Shown here: in pieces, positions 33,339-47,721 of the stretch
How positions within the stretch are numbered: position 1 is the first letter of the stretch
Layout: each line of letters opens with the position of its first letter
DNA from: Prostheceraeus crozeri
Lineage: Eukaryota; Platyhelminthes; Polycladida; Euryleptidae
Length of the DNA: 64,000 nt
NCBI GenBank assembly: GCA_907163375.1
Contig: CAJQUW010001446.1
Location: 806,001-870,000 of the forward strand
Reading direction: 5' to 3'
The notes under the pieces: generated by a model
The model's database searches: none
What the model was told of the DNA's origin: nothing
The model's input: the letters and a program-made list of their open reading frames with translations, nothing else
Program-made: the position numbers and the translations under genes

Positions 33339-36300
33339 CTGAAAACGAAGCGGAAATTGAAGGGCAATTTGTATAGACGCCTAAAAACCAAATTACTAGC
33401 ATATTGTACAACAAACATTGGGGGATGGTCACTGGTTTCCGAAACCGAACTGTAGCAAATAATCATCAACAAGGAGACTTAACTGCTCCATTTGTTCACC
33501 CAATATATACGCAAAACAGGTATAAATGCGGTATTTGTAGCGGCAAACATTCTGTAGTGTAGTAATGTAGTAAATGTAGTAATTGTTTGTAATGACATTT
33601 CAATATTTATAATTAATGGACGCTTAAATTCGCTTTTTAAAAATGTCCATGTATCTGTAATTTGCAAATGAAATGTCTGTTGTGTATGTACAGTGCAACA
33701 GATCAAGCTCTTGGATAAATTACGTGCAAGAAAATGTACATTTCTAGGGTCCTCGAAGCACCAGCAATAATAAAGGTATGCTCAATGACATTGTGCATGG
33801 ACTACTTGAAAGTGGACGCCCCAAAATCCGCTACAGCGACTTATAGAGGAACCTGCACGCATGTGCCTTCGAGAGTAGTTCAGGATCCGACAAAGTAGAG
33901 GATAGTGCGAAGACTACGGGCGGCTGCAGCTCCATTTTGTGGCACGGGGCAATGAACGATTTTCCTCACATTTTGCCATTTTCAATGTTAAGAAGATGAT
34001 TTTGCAACTACCGTACAAATCTATTCATGAAACAGATCAATATTTTCTTCAAAAACCGGTAAAATTCTAATTTCCAATCTATGAAAGTACAAAATTCGTG
34101 TATAATTCGAGCATACACGTATTTCGATGATAATTAGAAATTTGTGTATATGCAGGTACATACACAAAGTTCAGGCATGTACTGCCACACTGATGTGTGC
34201 TTTAGCAGAAAACAATTCTACTCAATCTCAAGATCCCTGTCATAGAATAAGTACAGTGCGCGGAAATAATGGAAACCGCTACGAATTTCCTATGTTTTTA
34301 CATATTAATGAAAATAAGCTATTCTTCAGAGTAGGTTTATATTACAATGTTCAAAAAGCTCAGTATTTCTTCAGGATCATGAAGAATCATTTGAAACTGT
34401 CGACAGTCAGTTTGATCACCATTTTGATTTATAACCTGTTCAATACGCCTAGGATGGAAAGAATCAAATTCTGGCATATTTGAGTAAGTTCGTCATCGTT
34501 ATTCCAAACTTTCAAAAAGTTTGAAATCATTCTTTGTTTTGATGAAATGAAAATTGAGCTGATTATCAAGGAAATTTCATGAACCGTACTATAATGCAAG
34601 TCTTCATGGAAAAGTTGAGATCTTTTATGGTTCTTGACTGGAATTTCAACTTTTTAATTCAATTTTCATCGGTATAATTTTATGATTCTCTAAATTCACA
34701 TTTCATTTCTTGAATCTGAATGGCAATATGGACCCATCTAAATATTTTAAAGTTAGTTATGATCTTTGCCTTTGATTATGATATTTTGCTCTTTCAGTGG
34801 CAGGTTCTGTAATATGATCACACTTGAGAAAATAGTCTTATTAATAAGACTGAGCATTAAAACAATAGTAAAATCAACTAAACAATCATGGAATAGTTAA
34901 TTTAAAAAACTATGTTACCGCTACAAGGTTGGCATGACACGTAGGATTTGCAAAACACTATTCTTCCTTCTTTATTGTCATCATGATTAGTCAATTCCAT
35001 GCAAATTTCTCCAAAAGTAAGAAACTCTGCATATCTCACATGTAGTAGCGGGTCTCAACTCGAGTTCATTTAATAAAATCGAAACTGTATACACATTGTG
35101 GATTGAATTAATGCTGGGTTGCTACTCTACCTAATGTAGTTAGGCTACTCTATGATCCCGACACTGAGATTTTCCGGGATAATGGAATCCCTACTAGAAT
35201 TCTACATGCAAGCAAGCCGTAAAATCTGGGCGCGAATGAATTTGAGAATTTCGAGGATAATTTATTCATTTAAGAGGACGCTGACTACAGAAACTGACTT
35301 CTCGACTGTATTTCACTATTTCGCAAGAGCTCATTCAAATTAGCACCGTGAAGAAAGGAAGGCGTTGTGCAATATCCCTAATTCTCTTTTCTCCAACAGA
35401 CTCAAGACAATAAGTGAACGTCACGGCCATTTCGATCATGTAAGCTTTAAGAACAAAGATTTGTGAGCGATTTTTCACTAAAAATGGAGAAGAAGAGGCT
35501 TTCTTATCAGCGGAAATCGAATCCATAGTTTCCTGAAAAGGATATATGAAACGAAATGAAATTGACTTCTTAGCACTCGGTGACCTTGATGAGTGTGAAA
35601 CGCTCGGATATTAAAGAATGACGAAGGGAAGGCAATTGTATCAGTCAAACTTCATATTTTAAATCAATAATTTATAATATGGCAATTCGATATCAAAAAA
35701 TTTAAATTCTGGATCTAAGTAATATGTTTCCATCATCTACACAGCTGTTACAGTTCGCACTGAGAAAATTCCAATGCATTAAATGCTTTCTGTCGTTTCG
35801 GAAGATTACGAAAATATATTTCGGTCGCCATTGGTCAGTTAAATTTTTAAAAAAGAGTTAAGACAAGACCATTTAATTATTGTCTAACTAATTAATTTAA
35901 TTAATTCTGCTCATTGTTCAATAGCCATGGTTTTGTGAGCAGATAGTGATATTTCATAGACAAATAGAAGAACAGACGACTTGTCTAATTCAATGCTTCC
36001 CATGCTAGTCTATTATTTTCTGAATCATCGTGAACCGATAGCGTGTCAGCAATAAAGTTGCACGTGTAAATACACCTCAACACGGTACGACCATCAAGCC
36101 TAGCGATGCACACTATTCGTGATTGTATTAGGAACAAGATGTGCATGCGCATATGACACGCCTGCTTTGTTTTGAGGAACAATAGCAATAAATAAGTCCA
36201 ATAGCAATTTAAAAGCTACTTATTTCAAAAGAAAACTGGAATCAACCGGAAAAGCAGCGCGTCTGGAAAAACAACGCAATTCTATCCTAAAATTAATAAA

Positions 36301-39300
36301 AATCTATCAACTCACCATAATATCTCTTTCATTATTTGTTGGTTCACTCGCACCACTGCGGATCTCCCGAACAGCTCTGGAAATCGTCTTTTCTGCCCGA
36401 TCCATCTTATCCAGATGTTCTTTTCTCTCCCGTTCCTTGGAGACTAATTGATTCGTTAACTGATCTTGCTCTTCAGTTAATCTTTCAGTATCCTGACGCA
36501 AATTTCCCAACGTTTCATTCATTGTCTCCAATTCTTCGGACAGCTCTCGAATTTGGCGTCGTTTGTGCTTATATTTATCATTTGCGGCACGCAACTGTTC
36601 TTCTAGTTGTTGTTTCTCACGCAGTTCATCTGCAGAATCCGTAACTTTTGTGTTTATTTTTCTGCAAAAAATGTTTTTCATATATCATTCATAGTTTTAA
36701 TTTCTTGATTTTTTTCTTGTTGGCAAATTATTATGGGAGTAAGCTCTTCAGTCCACTGCAAGATCTTGCAAATGCAAGCTTTTGGATGACATTTATTCTG
36801 TCATTCATGGGACGACACACTGCTATTTCGCGTCTTGCATTATATATATCGTGATCGCCCTTAACCTATTAATATTTTAGACCTTTCTGAATTAGCAAGC
36901 GTCAGTAGTGGTGTACTAAAGGGTGGTGTACAAGTATCATTCTCTTGTATGGTCATCGACGGCCTTTCATCTTTCTATTATAACATGCATCAGTAAACCT
37001 TTTTGCAATGCTCCGACAAATATCTGGTGACTAACTGAAGATTAAGTGGGATAGCGGCATCACTTGGTTTAACTCGCAAGTCGCAATGTCCATCGATTAT
37101 CGAGTCCAATGCTTATATCGTGGTGACAATTACGAAGGCCCACTGTCAATCTCTCTTTTTGATATTAACCATGGAAATGTTGTGTTAGTGTTATGCTGCC
37201 AGATAATATTGAGTGTGAAAATTTCCTCCGATCAAATGCGAAATTTTCGTTTCGACCCAGCCTTAAAGACAGCGTTTAGATGCATTTATCTTGGAATGAT
37301 TTGTTTATTTATCTGGTTGTGTAGTTGAACTTACTACTTAACTGAATAACTATTGTCATATTTGTTCTAATCTTACCTCATATTTTCTCACTTTCTGTAG
37401 CTCTTCTAAATATCTCAATTACAAGCGCGCTAGGTCACTGACATTATTGCTGCTAGCCCTGTAGCGAGTGTTTTTGAAGATGTTGATGTCATCTGTAGAT
37501 GTATCTTTATCAGCACTGAAAATCATCACTAGCATCTAGCAGTCTAACACCCATCTCCAGCAGTGTGATGTTCACTTCGAGGGATAGATTGTCCCGTAAC
37601 CGAATTTGCTTAAATGTGATGGACTGTTCAACAAATCGACGGAATTTCAATTATGTTGATGGTAGAATCTATTTGAGGCATTGTCCTTATACTTGCTGTA
37701 GGGATTTGATGAAATATATGAAGTGACGAATTATTATGACATAAGTATTGTAGAATTCGCTCAGGTATCACAAACAGTTGCCTGATTTATGAAATCTCAA
37801 CAGATGAAACCACCAAGAGACATGTATCGGCCTCATGGGTCTCCCCACTCGTGGGTACGGGTGGTTCGAATCAGCGACGTTGGAGCTACAGGACGTGCCA
37901 GCATGGCCTGTAACCACAGGCTGTGTGAAGCCAGGAAGGCACTGCTTTACAGCAAGCACGTGGAGTGTGGATTTCATTCTGCAATCATCGTGCCGCATCT
38001 GATATTGAGGCGCTCGATGCAAGCGCAACACCTGCATGTTTATACAATGAATCTGGCTTGTCACAAGCAGATCATCATCATAATTCATTGAAAGTTGATG
38101 AAAGTCAGTAACAAATACCTGTATGATTCATTGGCTGAATTAACAACTCTCAGAGAATTTTCCAGCGCCCGGATCTCCTTTTCTGCCTTTCGAATTTTTG
38201 CATCCAACATATCACCTTGGCGTTGCAGTTCTTCCTTCTCTTGAGCCGCTTTGATGACATAATAAGCCTGTGATTTCTCTTCTTCACCCTCTGGTGGGGC
38301 CATGGCAACCATGACAATTTCATATCGCTTCTGTAGTTTGTCGATTTGTGAACTGCGTGCATGTAATTCTGAAGAATATTGCTGTCGTTCTTCGTCAGCG
38401 GAACGTTTCTGACTTTTCAGCATGTCCATGTGAATGGCTATCTCTGCTCTTCGTTCTTTGATAGAAGTCTCTAATTGTTGGCGACGTGTTTCCAATTCCA
38501 TAACACCATCGGCTTTGCTGTACAGGATTTCTCTTAAACGCTTGATCTCCAGCTTCATGATGTTGTCATCCACCAGCAGATCCTGTTTGGCAGTGCGAAT
38601 CTTCTTGAATTCTCTTTGTGAGCTATCGTTGTGAAGATTCAATTCATTGATCTTGCTGTTCAAACTGTCGCGTTCTTTGCCAATCTTTTCCATATCACGT
38701 TTAACTCGTCGAATATCATCCTGGAAAATAGAGACACACGTCGTGACGTTGTCTTACATGCTTAAAACACGACAGTTTTATTAATGTTGAAATCTCGGAA
38801 ATTTAAATTTTCATGATAAAATGAAGAGTGTGTTACCTTTAGTAAAGCGCTTCCAACAGTCAGTTTATTGAAAAGCTTACCTGTGTGAGTGGTATGTCTA
38901 CTTCACTATCATTTGCTAAGACTCGCTGACCTATTTTGCTTTTATGACCTTCTTTGTTGGTACTTGTAATGTGAGAAATTACAACACAGTGACACATTGT
39001 GTTTTCTGCATTTAATTGACTAGCTACAGTTCCAAATATTTTTACGATTTTGTTTTCACTCTATTAATAGTCTCTTTCAAATAGTAGTATTAAAATACCG
39101 TAATACGATCTGATAGGTAGTAATTTGCTGTCGGTGTGCGTACATTCCGTGAAAAAATTGAAGCTATTACATGTATTTATCTTAGTATTTTCTTGTTATT
39201 CTTTCGCATCTTGAGATCAAAGGTTGCTGTCCATTTACTTACGTCTCTCTTTACCACGTACGTACTTATTCCAATTCGCTTCAACTGTTTTACTTCTCGC

Positions 39301-42300
39301 AATCCGTTTTTTCGATTCTGTTCATCATTTGGGTTCCAAATTCCCTCCCACTGTTGTCAAGCACTCTTCTTCCATCTCTCTATTTCAACGGATACCAATT
39401 AGGTAGTTATACATAGTTATATAGTTATATGACCAGAAGTTACATAAAATAGCTATTTCATCACAATACACAAGCAGACTAATGTTGATTTAACTGACCT
39501 GTAAATGCTTAAGCTGTGCATTCAACGTGTCTTTAGTGTCCACACGACGATTGTGTTCTTCTGTTAGTTCTGCGATTCTTGCCTCTAATGCCATTTTCTC
39601 TTCATTAGATGTCTCGCCTTGCATGCGGTTGATTCGGCGCTCCAGTTGCTGCGTATTGAAATCTTGTGTATACAAAATTTCTTGTTGTTTCAATACCTCA
39701 TGATCCATTTTAGCAATTCGAGAGCGCAAGTTCTTGATAGCTGCCTTAGCTCCATCGATTGCAGCTCCAATATTTTTCTCATCAATGCGAGCGTTATGTA
39801 GTTTTTGTTGTCCTTTGAATTCCAAGTCACGTTGGTGCTTAAGTTCATTTTCTAACTCTTTCTGAGTCATTTCTTCTTCTTGCATCAAAGTGTCCATTGC
39901 AGCTGCCTGCTCTTCGGCAGTTAATTTGGAGCTGGTCACTTTCTTCAAACGCTCTTGGAGCTCTAGTCGTGTCCGAGTAGCTTGCTCAAGTCGGTTCTTC
40001 ATATTTACAACTTCTTTCTTGAGATGAGTAACTTGAGAGCGAGTAGATTCAAGGTCTGATGCAGTTCTGTCACAAGTTCGTTTCAAAACTTCCAGCTGAA
40101 AGAGGGAGAAATCAATAAGGATTCATTTTCCATGATTATCATAGAATTCATCGAGTTTATAAGCAACCTGACAACAAATTTTCCATACATCTGTTTATCA
40201 GTTATGAGAGAAAGCAACAATACTTCTGCGTCCCTGAGTCAAGCTGAAGCCTTACTACGTAGTTGATTATTACTCTCACTCAGCAGCTGGTGACCGTTTG
40301 ACGCACTTGCATGTCCATGAGCAGCAACGTCATTGGTTAAAATCCTTTTATAACGCGGGGGGAATGGGATAAAATCGCGAAGCACCTCAGTGTTGTAAAG
40401 ATATAAGTCTATGAACCATGTCATGATTGTCTATTATCCATTTCATAGACATCGAATAGAATTTTGGAAATTCAAATGTTATGCAAAACCTAATTATCAA
40501 ATTTTTTAGTAATAATGACATATTTCATTTCTATTAATGTCTTATATTATTCCTTTGAAATTTTTAGAAATCTACAAGGCCTCCTTTTGAAATTTTCAGT
40601 CCGATGCATTAGAAATTACTTGGAACTGTAGAACACCATTTTATAGATACATTGCATGACCGATTTTTGCAGGAAAATCTTCCACACTTTATATACCCTT
40701 ACCATTAGAAAGTTCACACGGAACATGTTGACTGAATCCCCCTCACCCGCATAAAGATGAAGCTTTTTTGATTGATTTAGTTGCTTGATATAAAACATAC
40801 ACTGTCTTGTATGATAAAAAGCGGATAAGTGCAGTACCCCTGTAAATGAAATATGAATGAAGTACCTGATGAAGTATGAATTATAACGTTGATGAATTTA
40901 TCTATTTTCTTGAAAGTTGTAGGTATCTTAGATCAAACACTAGAAATGAAAGTAGATATGAATCATTCCTTTCCCCTCTGTACCGGAAATCATAATTAAA
41001 GCATTTTCAGGTTACCTTCAGCTTCGTTAGTGAGGTCAGGTTTAAAACTTTGATTCGGTTTCGGGTTAAAAACGTTCGTTCCGGGTTCAGGTTGGACTTC
41101 ATGGCGTCTCTACATGACTCTAGTGCTCATAATCAAAGATCGAAAAAAGTAGAAAGATTTTCAGTTGACAAAAACAACACAGTGTATGATAGGAAGTTCT
41201 CTCTGGACTGAAAACGATTTCCCGAGATTGTTGGGAAATAAAATTGTTCGCTTTCCCGATAGCAGAATCCCGGAAAAGCAACAAGTTGATCATTTAATTT
41301 TTACCAATGACTTAATTCAAAACATTCTTCTGTGGCTACAGAAAGAAAGTTGATTATCAACCAAGCACACGGTAGATGTAGCGAGAGGCTACGTGTCGCT
41401 TTGAGCTTGCAGTATATGCTTTGCGAGAAGCTGATTGTAACAAAATGAGGCCAAAATTGTTGTGAAAATCGATCAGATGCAAAGTGACACATCTTACCAC
41501 TGATCGGAGTTTCATATGTCTAACAAAGTTTTCACGTCGAGATTATTGAAGGATAATATAAATGCTCTGATTATCATATTGCAGAGATTGTGGGTTTCCA
41601 GGTTTTGTGAAAGCCCACTGTTCCATCGATCGCATAACAGACACTAACTAACTTCGCACTCAAACAGCTCTAAATCTTTACTAAACATCCGATTAACGAT
41701 TTTAACATGACTTCACCAGTGAGTATGGTACATTTAACTTTCGCACGGACAGACACATTTTCCTGATAAGATTAATAAAAGCATGATGCGCACAACACTG
41801 ATCAAAAGCAGTCAATTGTGCTGGGGATGTGATAAATACATCCTATTTGGAAAAACATCCACGATCATCGTCTCTGATCACAACTCCGCGAGAAGAACTT
41901 CAGAATGCTTATGAAGTCATCAGTTCGGCACTATTATTAACGTATTCAGATTTCTGCAAAACTTTTCCGGGATTCTCGGGGGACGACTTTTCCGGCAGTA
42001 GAAATCCTTAGTATTTAGATACGCATGAGCTTGATAGATGAATCTAGATGTGGTATTTTTGAATTTGTATCAGGGTTATAATGATCATTGAAATAGTATC
42101 ATTGTTTGGTTGAAGATGGAACAGCAGTTCCAAATCCTAGTTATAGAAATAAATGAAAAACTCACTTGTTCTCTGAATTGATCTTTTTGCTGCTCTGCAT
42201 CATTCAATGCCAATTTCGTACGAACACACTGTCTTTCCGCCATCGTAATCTTCTTGTCTTGTTCACGGTTGTTGTCTGCTTGGTTATCCAAGAATTGTTG

Positions 42301-45300
42301 TTTCTCCCGTATCACATCTTCTTTCTCGAGGACTCGTTGCTTCTGGACAGCTAGTTCCTGAATGAAACAGAAATACATTTACTTCTACTATACCTTATGT
42401 TAGCGGCTAAATACGATCCACTTACACTCGCAGCTCTATCGATTTCTCTATCACGTTGCTGCATTCGATCGATATTATTTTCCCATTGGGAGATAAGTTC
42501 TGCTCTCTCCCGATGCATGCGTCTAAACTCTTCCGCCGTTTTGTCCAGTTCTACTTGCTTCGTCTGGGTTTCGATTACTTCGGCTTCTAACTTTCGCCGT
42601 TTCTGTAGAGCATCGTCTGTCAATCGTTCTTGTTGAAGACTAAGTTCTCTTATCTTCCCCTCGTCTTGTCTGCGATACTTCTCCAAGGCAAGAGAGTCTT
42701 CGGCTTTCTTTTCACTCTCATCGAGCCAAGCTTCCAAAGCTTGCTGATCCCAATTCATCTGTGATTTCATCTCTTCCAGAGAGGATGCTTGAGAGTAAAT
42801 TCTATTCTCTAGTTGATTTTTCTTCTGTTTCATCTCGGCTAAATTCCTCATCAACCGCTCAATTTCTTGCTTCAATCTGCCTTCTTCTCTTTGCCCAACT
42901 TTCATTATATGACTTTCAGTCTCTTGCTCCCGAATACAAGCGGTCACAACACCCTGAAACGAATGCGAATTTCATTTGGTCAATCACCTAACATGAGTGA
43001 AAACCAGTACCCTTAATTTTATTGCAGCATGATTGCCAGATATTCATGTATTATGACATATTCTATTAACATACTTGATGCCTTAAGACATTAAAAGAAA
43101 CGATACAATAGACCCAAGCGCATCAATAAAATAGATTCTCAGAATACAGTAATTTGACTATGCCGAAAATCACCAAAGCAAAATTGACGAAGAATAATGC
43201 ACGTCTCGATAGCCGCCGTCCGTTGCGTGGTAAAAGCTCGTGTGCGTGCATGTATGTCAACTGCCATTTATATGCATATAATATATACAACTGCCAAAAT
43301 GAATGCCAAATTCCATTTTATTCGAACAGTCTGAATAAATACTTAAACCCATGCTTATAGAATTTATATGATGATATATGATACATGATGCATGAATCAG
43401 TTACTTGATTAGGTGATAAGATACGCTGTATTATAATATCATAGCCGGTATTTGATTCATCGACAGCCTCACGGTATAATGAGACGTGCAGCAAACGAAA
43501 CCTAACTTCTAATTGAAGAGACTACATGACAGCCACCATCAGTCGGTGCATGCAATTAAGACAAAAGAGATGAAGGTGCTACGTAAAATAAATTAAATTA
43601 TATAGATTTATGTTTGAATTATGCAAAAAACTATACCCCTACAGAAATTCTGACCCTTGGATACGCACGTAGCTGTGACATTATAACACAACGTACTTTA
43701 TCACATCGTCAAATGTATGACGACTACTACTAATAATATACTAATTTAGGCAAACTTATTTATGTGCTCCTAATCAAATCTATTCCACTTAGCTATACAA
43801 TGAACTGATTAAGGCGAAGAATCAAGACTGTAAAATCTGCCTTGACAGATGAGTATATAATTAGTATATCAATTGCATCGTCTACATCTGCGTCTTCCCC
43901 ATCATCATCGGTTGAATTAGCACACGTTTTAATGAAGGGCACATTACACTGGATCGTCATCTTTTAATGTCGACGCTATTTTGGTCCGCTTAATGCCAAG
44001 ACGTTATCATGAGTTTTAATAATGCATATTCCGATGCCTGGTGACTGTGATCATTGATGCATGTATTCAGTTTAATATTCCAACCGGGGTAATTCAATGG
44101 ATATCTGATTTTACTCCATTGATTTCAACGTACTTTGCTAGCTTGCTGTTCGTATGAGTGAGTAAGTGGATTGCCAAAGGGAAGTGAAATCGATCTCATT
44201 CTCTTTGTCATGACTATAAATGACTCACGCGCTATGTGCCCGAATACCTCTCATAAAAAACGCCGATGATGCGCTAGTTATTCATTTCTGAGGAATGGTG
44301 TGGGAGATAGTGGAGATGAAGTGGAGCAACCTCACCAAATTAGCAAACTTAAATAGCCTCCTCATAAACATTTCTTAGTGTTGTGCGGTGTACATACGAG
44401 CACCAAAATAGATCTGCTACTGGAGCTGACTCTGCTTCTCATGTGGACTCTCTCGCGTTTCTTTGTGTTGTGGTCTCTAGCGATGTGAACTGGCATGTTC
44501 ATATTGACCAAAAAAGGCGCCAATTTTTATTATTCGCAATTTAGGACGGTCTATCATGGATATGTTTGTCCAAATACATTGATGTTGAAATCGCACATTT
44601 TTCATCCACTCTATGTTTTAGTCTCTGTTTTAGCAACGCTAGCAATTATCAATTGTAGAGAATGCTACTTGGTATTGAGCGTCATGTTTTACGTATTATA
44701 CAAGCAACTCATGAGTCGTTCAATTCACTTTTCAAAGTTACTTATCGCACATGTGAAAGATTTAGCCGTATTGCAAAGTCTGATGAATCTCCACTGATGA
44801 CGCGAAATATTCGATATCAATATATCGACAAAAAATACTCACTCGCAATGTCATGACTCTTCGACGGCCATTCGCAAGAACCAGTAGTTTCAATCGATAT
44901 TTTATGATGTTCTACAAATATTTTGTATTATTGTGTTTTATGTTCTGTGTTATGCGTATATTTGTATGTACAGTACTGCCATTTGCCTCTATCCTTCAAA
45001 TATTGGCACTGATCTATCATACTGCAAGGGAATGAAGGAATGGATATATCATTTTGATGTCATAAATTTTTCAACTAATAACATCGTAAAGGCATAATCA
45101 TAACTTATATAAGATAATCCTAACACAAATAAATCACAACACATGAAGTCACCGAAGTCAATGGTCAACATAAAGACTCTCAATTTGATTTTTGATATGT
45201 CAGCAGCCCGAACAAGAGATATGATGGCGCAAAAAGCACATGTAGAGGTAAGATAAATGACAAAAACATGTCAGAAGATAATTGTTACCTGTGTATGTGT

Positions 45301-47465
45301 CAATTCTTGACGAACATTCTTCAAGTGAGATGTCAAAGCATCAACTTTATCTTTCAATGTGTCATCCTCGTTTCTGATTTTCTCAATATCTCGTTGACGT
45401 TTATCAACCTGAAAAGATAAATCAGAATTGCAATTTGTCTCAGACTGCTTTACAACAACTTGTAGTAGCAGCTTTATTGAAATCCGTGACAATCTTTAAG
45501 CTAAATCAACAGCTTTGCACTACTTCCACTTCTTAGCACTAAATGAAGTAGAAAAACTGTTTCTTGTTTTTATAAATTGCCTTCAATTTCTAATCATGCT
45601 TGCACATCGATGTCAGTTAAAAGAGTTCCACAAAGTAAATTGAATTTATCATCCGCTGATGTTTCACGGTTCCCTAGTCGCATCATCAGTGCAAGTGAAG
45701 CATAGAGATGCGCGCTGGCATCTTTACACACAGACATGAGCCTAAAATACAGTTCACCGCTGCAGACAATAGTAATGAAAAATACAATAGGTCTAAATAC
45801 ATTGAATGTGAAGTTAAAACATTTATTTGTAGAATAAGTGGTAGTTAGAGCTGCAACAAAGGCTCATCAGAGATATTTAAATGCTTAACTGTAAATGCTC
45901 TTATTTGATACTACCATTTTTCTCTACTATCTTTTACACTCCTTCCCAGTACTTCGGCGATACCTATCCATGATTGGTTTGTCATTTTTTGATCTTTTTG
46001 GTCCCTTGTCACTATCGCAAAGATTTTCAAATTTCTTCACTTCTTTGATTAACTAACTCATCAAAAACAATTTTTCTGATTTTTTTCGCTATGTATTGCG
46101 TAGCGCGTAAAAAGCAGATTGCGAGTTAACTGTCAAAAACATACACACCAAAGTTTGTGCTATGTCCATATGACAGCGTGAATCACTCTCCATGAGGTGA
46201 CGTATTTTCCTTTTCCATGGCGAGGGCAAGCAGGCGCGCATGCTACGTGCGCAGATGCATGAACTGCCCTTTAGGCGGAAGTTGACTGCAATATTACATA
46301 AAGTTGGCGGCTCCGTTGCGTCAAATGCACACAATGCATCTCATGGCCTACTCATGTAGCCGAAGACTTGTATTGAAGTGATGTGACTTTTAGGCCCCAA
46401 AGACATGCCATGATTGCGAGACAAAAGCCTAGCCAACAAATTTTTCACATCCCAATTTCTCCTTCTTAATACAGAAACGAATAAAAATGAAGATGCGACT
46501 AACTTGAATTATAGCCAGAGTCGAAATTGCCCAATAGCATGCAGATTGAAATCTGCCGAAGGCGGGGCACTCGATTGCAGGCCGCGCTCCTCTACGTTAA
46601 GAGCTATGTCAAAGTAAAGAATTTTTCACGAAACCCGACGACGCGTCATCAATTAGGAAAAATCATGAAATATTCTACAGTAAATCTCTGGAACCATATT
46701 TGACGATCAACACGACTTATTTGTTAATGCCTCCTTTAGTTATGAAGCAACTAGAAGACTTTGGTCTTTCTCTCATCAAGCCACTTGCTTTGATGATAAC
46801 TCCCAATCAATGCACGTTCTCCTGGCGCGCAAGACTTCCAGAAGTGTTCTCCTTTATTCTTTTGGTCATGAAGATCTAGGACTTTGTGCATAGGTCTATT
46901 CATGCAAGACTATGCAAATATTTTCCTTTCCGAGCACAATCTATGCAATAAGAACATAGAAACTATGCACCCAATCAATAATTAATGGCATTCCAAATCG
47001 CTTTCGATCGGAATTGGACCAAATAAAATAACCTTCCTAAAATTCCATCTGTCATCGCTGCTGCTGGGTTGAGTAGGTTCGCCACATGCAAAGTATAATG
47101 AATGATCGGCGCCATTGTCACACCAAAGATCTCCGAAAGATTGCAATTGGAAACCGTTCAATCGTTGAATTGTGTGTAAGAAAGCACTAAATTCACATAT
47201 TTCGATGATTTAGTGTACTAACTTGGAATATCATCAACAAAAAAAGTAAACAATACGAAAGAATCATCAAGTTCAGTGATGACATTACGGCAATGTAAAT
47301 CACATAAATCACCATTTCCAGCAGTTTAAAACCAAGCATTCTAAAATCGTCTTACCGCTTGAATTAACCCTTGATTTTCTGTGTTAGCTACAGGGATAGC
47401 AAGACCTTCATCCCAACCTAAGAGAGATAATACATTACTAGTTGCGCTGCCGTTGGCACTCATGC
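33033..47465 (-). CDS. CCDC39: CCDC39, ciliary 96-nm ruler coiled-coil protein (complete, 8 coding exons)
   Basis: CCDC39 (FAP59 in Chlamydomonas) forms with CCDC40 the molecular ruler that sets the 96-nm repeat of axonemal microtubule doublets and places inner dynein arms and the nexin-dynein regulatory complex. Minus-strand exons: 47465-47356, 45408-45289, 42953-42426, 42357-42166, 40095-39499, 38720-38119, 36661-36316, 33338-33033. All have GT-AG borders; phases are 0 except between 38119 and 36661, where a codon is split 2+1. Together they give about 932 residues, against 941 in human. Family signatures: [16 protein letters not shown] (residues 16-31), [32 protein letters not shown], then [20 protein letters not shown], and a Ser/Ala/Arg-rich C-terminus. 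Nearly all is heptad coiled coil. The frame is unbroken, so this is a working gene. Confidence 0.95.
36316..36661 (-). CDS. CCDC39: CCDC39 coding exon 7
   Basis: 346 nt; the first base completes the Arg codon split from exon 6. Encodes [17 protein letters not shown] and [19 protein letters not shown] (human: YRYKQRQIRELQEDIQSME). Borders are TTTGCAG and GTGAG. Confidence 0.93.
37780..38090 (+). mobile_element. Probable tRNA-derived SINE in a CCDC39 intron
   Basis: A perfect RNA polymerase III B-box (GGTTCGAATC, about 37864-37873) sits in a GC-richer block of about 250 bp inside AT-rich intron, ending in ATCATCATCATAAT. An A box is not clear. The structure (pol III head, conserved body, short repeat tail) fits a SINE, but the family is unknown to me. 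Confidence 0.45.
38119..38720 (-). CDS. CCDC39: CCDC39 coding exon 6
   Basis: 602 nt, ending in an incomplete codon (AG). Contains [20 protein letters not shown] and [20 protein letters not shown], the most conserved block of the protein. Borders are TTTCCAG and GTATT. Confidence 0.95.
39499..40095 (-). CDS. CCDC39: CCDC39 coding exon 5
   Basis: 597 nt, phase 0. Coiled coil with [20 protein letters not shown] and [20 protein letters not shown], closely matching the human segment [20 protein letters not shown]. Borders are TTTCAG and GTCAG. Confidence 0.95.
42166..42357 (-). CDS. CCDC39: CCDC39 coding exon 4
   Basis: 192 nt, phase 0. Encodes [20 protein letters not shown] and [19 protein letters not shown] (human: EKRISVADRKLLKCRTAYQD). 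Borders are ATTCAG and GTGAG. Confidence 0.93.
42426..42953 (-). CDS. CCDC39: CCDC39 coding exon 3
   Basis: 528 nt, phase 0. Encodes the long coiled coil containing [16 protein letters not shown] and [18 protein letters not shown], both diagnostic of the family. Borders are TTTCAG and GTAAGT. Confidence 0.95.
45289..45408 (-). CDS. CCDC39: CCDC39 coding exon 2
   Basis: 120 nt, phase 0. Encodes [20 protein letters not shown] and [13 protein letters not shown], aligning with the human coiled coil that ends HFKNIKQELISTQ. Bordered by CTTTTCAG and GTAAC. Confidence 0.9.
47356..47465 (-). CDS. CCDC39: CCDC39 coding exon 1 (start codon exon)
   Basis: Starts after a TTTTCAG acceptor, two bases before ATG (47463-47461), so at least one untranslated 5' exon lies upstream. 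It encodes [20 protein letters not shown] and [11 protein letters not shown], the conserved N-terminus (human: WEDGFAIPVANEENK). It ends at a GTAAG donor. Confidence 0.92.
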
Positions 47466-47721
47466 CTGAAAATAGCAAAACATAAACAACATTTACAAAT
47501 GTGGTAGTTATAGTGACAATTGATAATAATAAAACTGCCGCATACAAACAACAAAAGAATGATTGCTGGTCTATGGCATTGATGCACTACGCGACTTGAA
47601 ATCAATGAGAAGAGATGCATGTAGGAATTCTGGAGTGAAGTAGTGAATCCTACATTTCAATTTGATCTCGCATTGTACTCATAACATCAATTATACTTTA
47701 ATGTGATTTCTGATGTGAAAA

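Noticed and set aside
35335-35526. Minus-strand frame after a TTTTCAG acceptor ([16 protein letters not shown]...) as an extra CCDC39 exon
   Set aside because: Exons 36316-36661 and 33033-33338 join in phase and match human CCDC39 without it; no coiled-coil character and no good donor.
40990-41110. GGTTCAGGTT/GTTCGGGTT-like short repeats as a regulatory or satellite element
   Set aside because: Too irregular; no clear period or boundary.
44495-45035. Several overlapping plus-strand frames of 60-100 codons in a CCDC39 intron
   Set aside because: Different frames overlap, composition follows AT-rich DNA, and no domain is recognisable.
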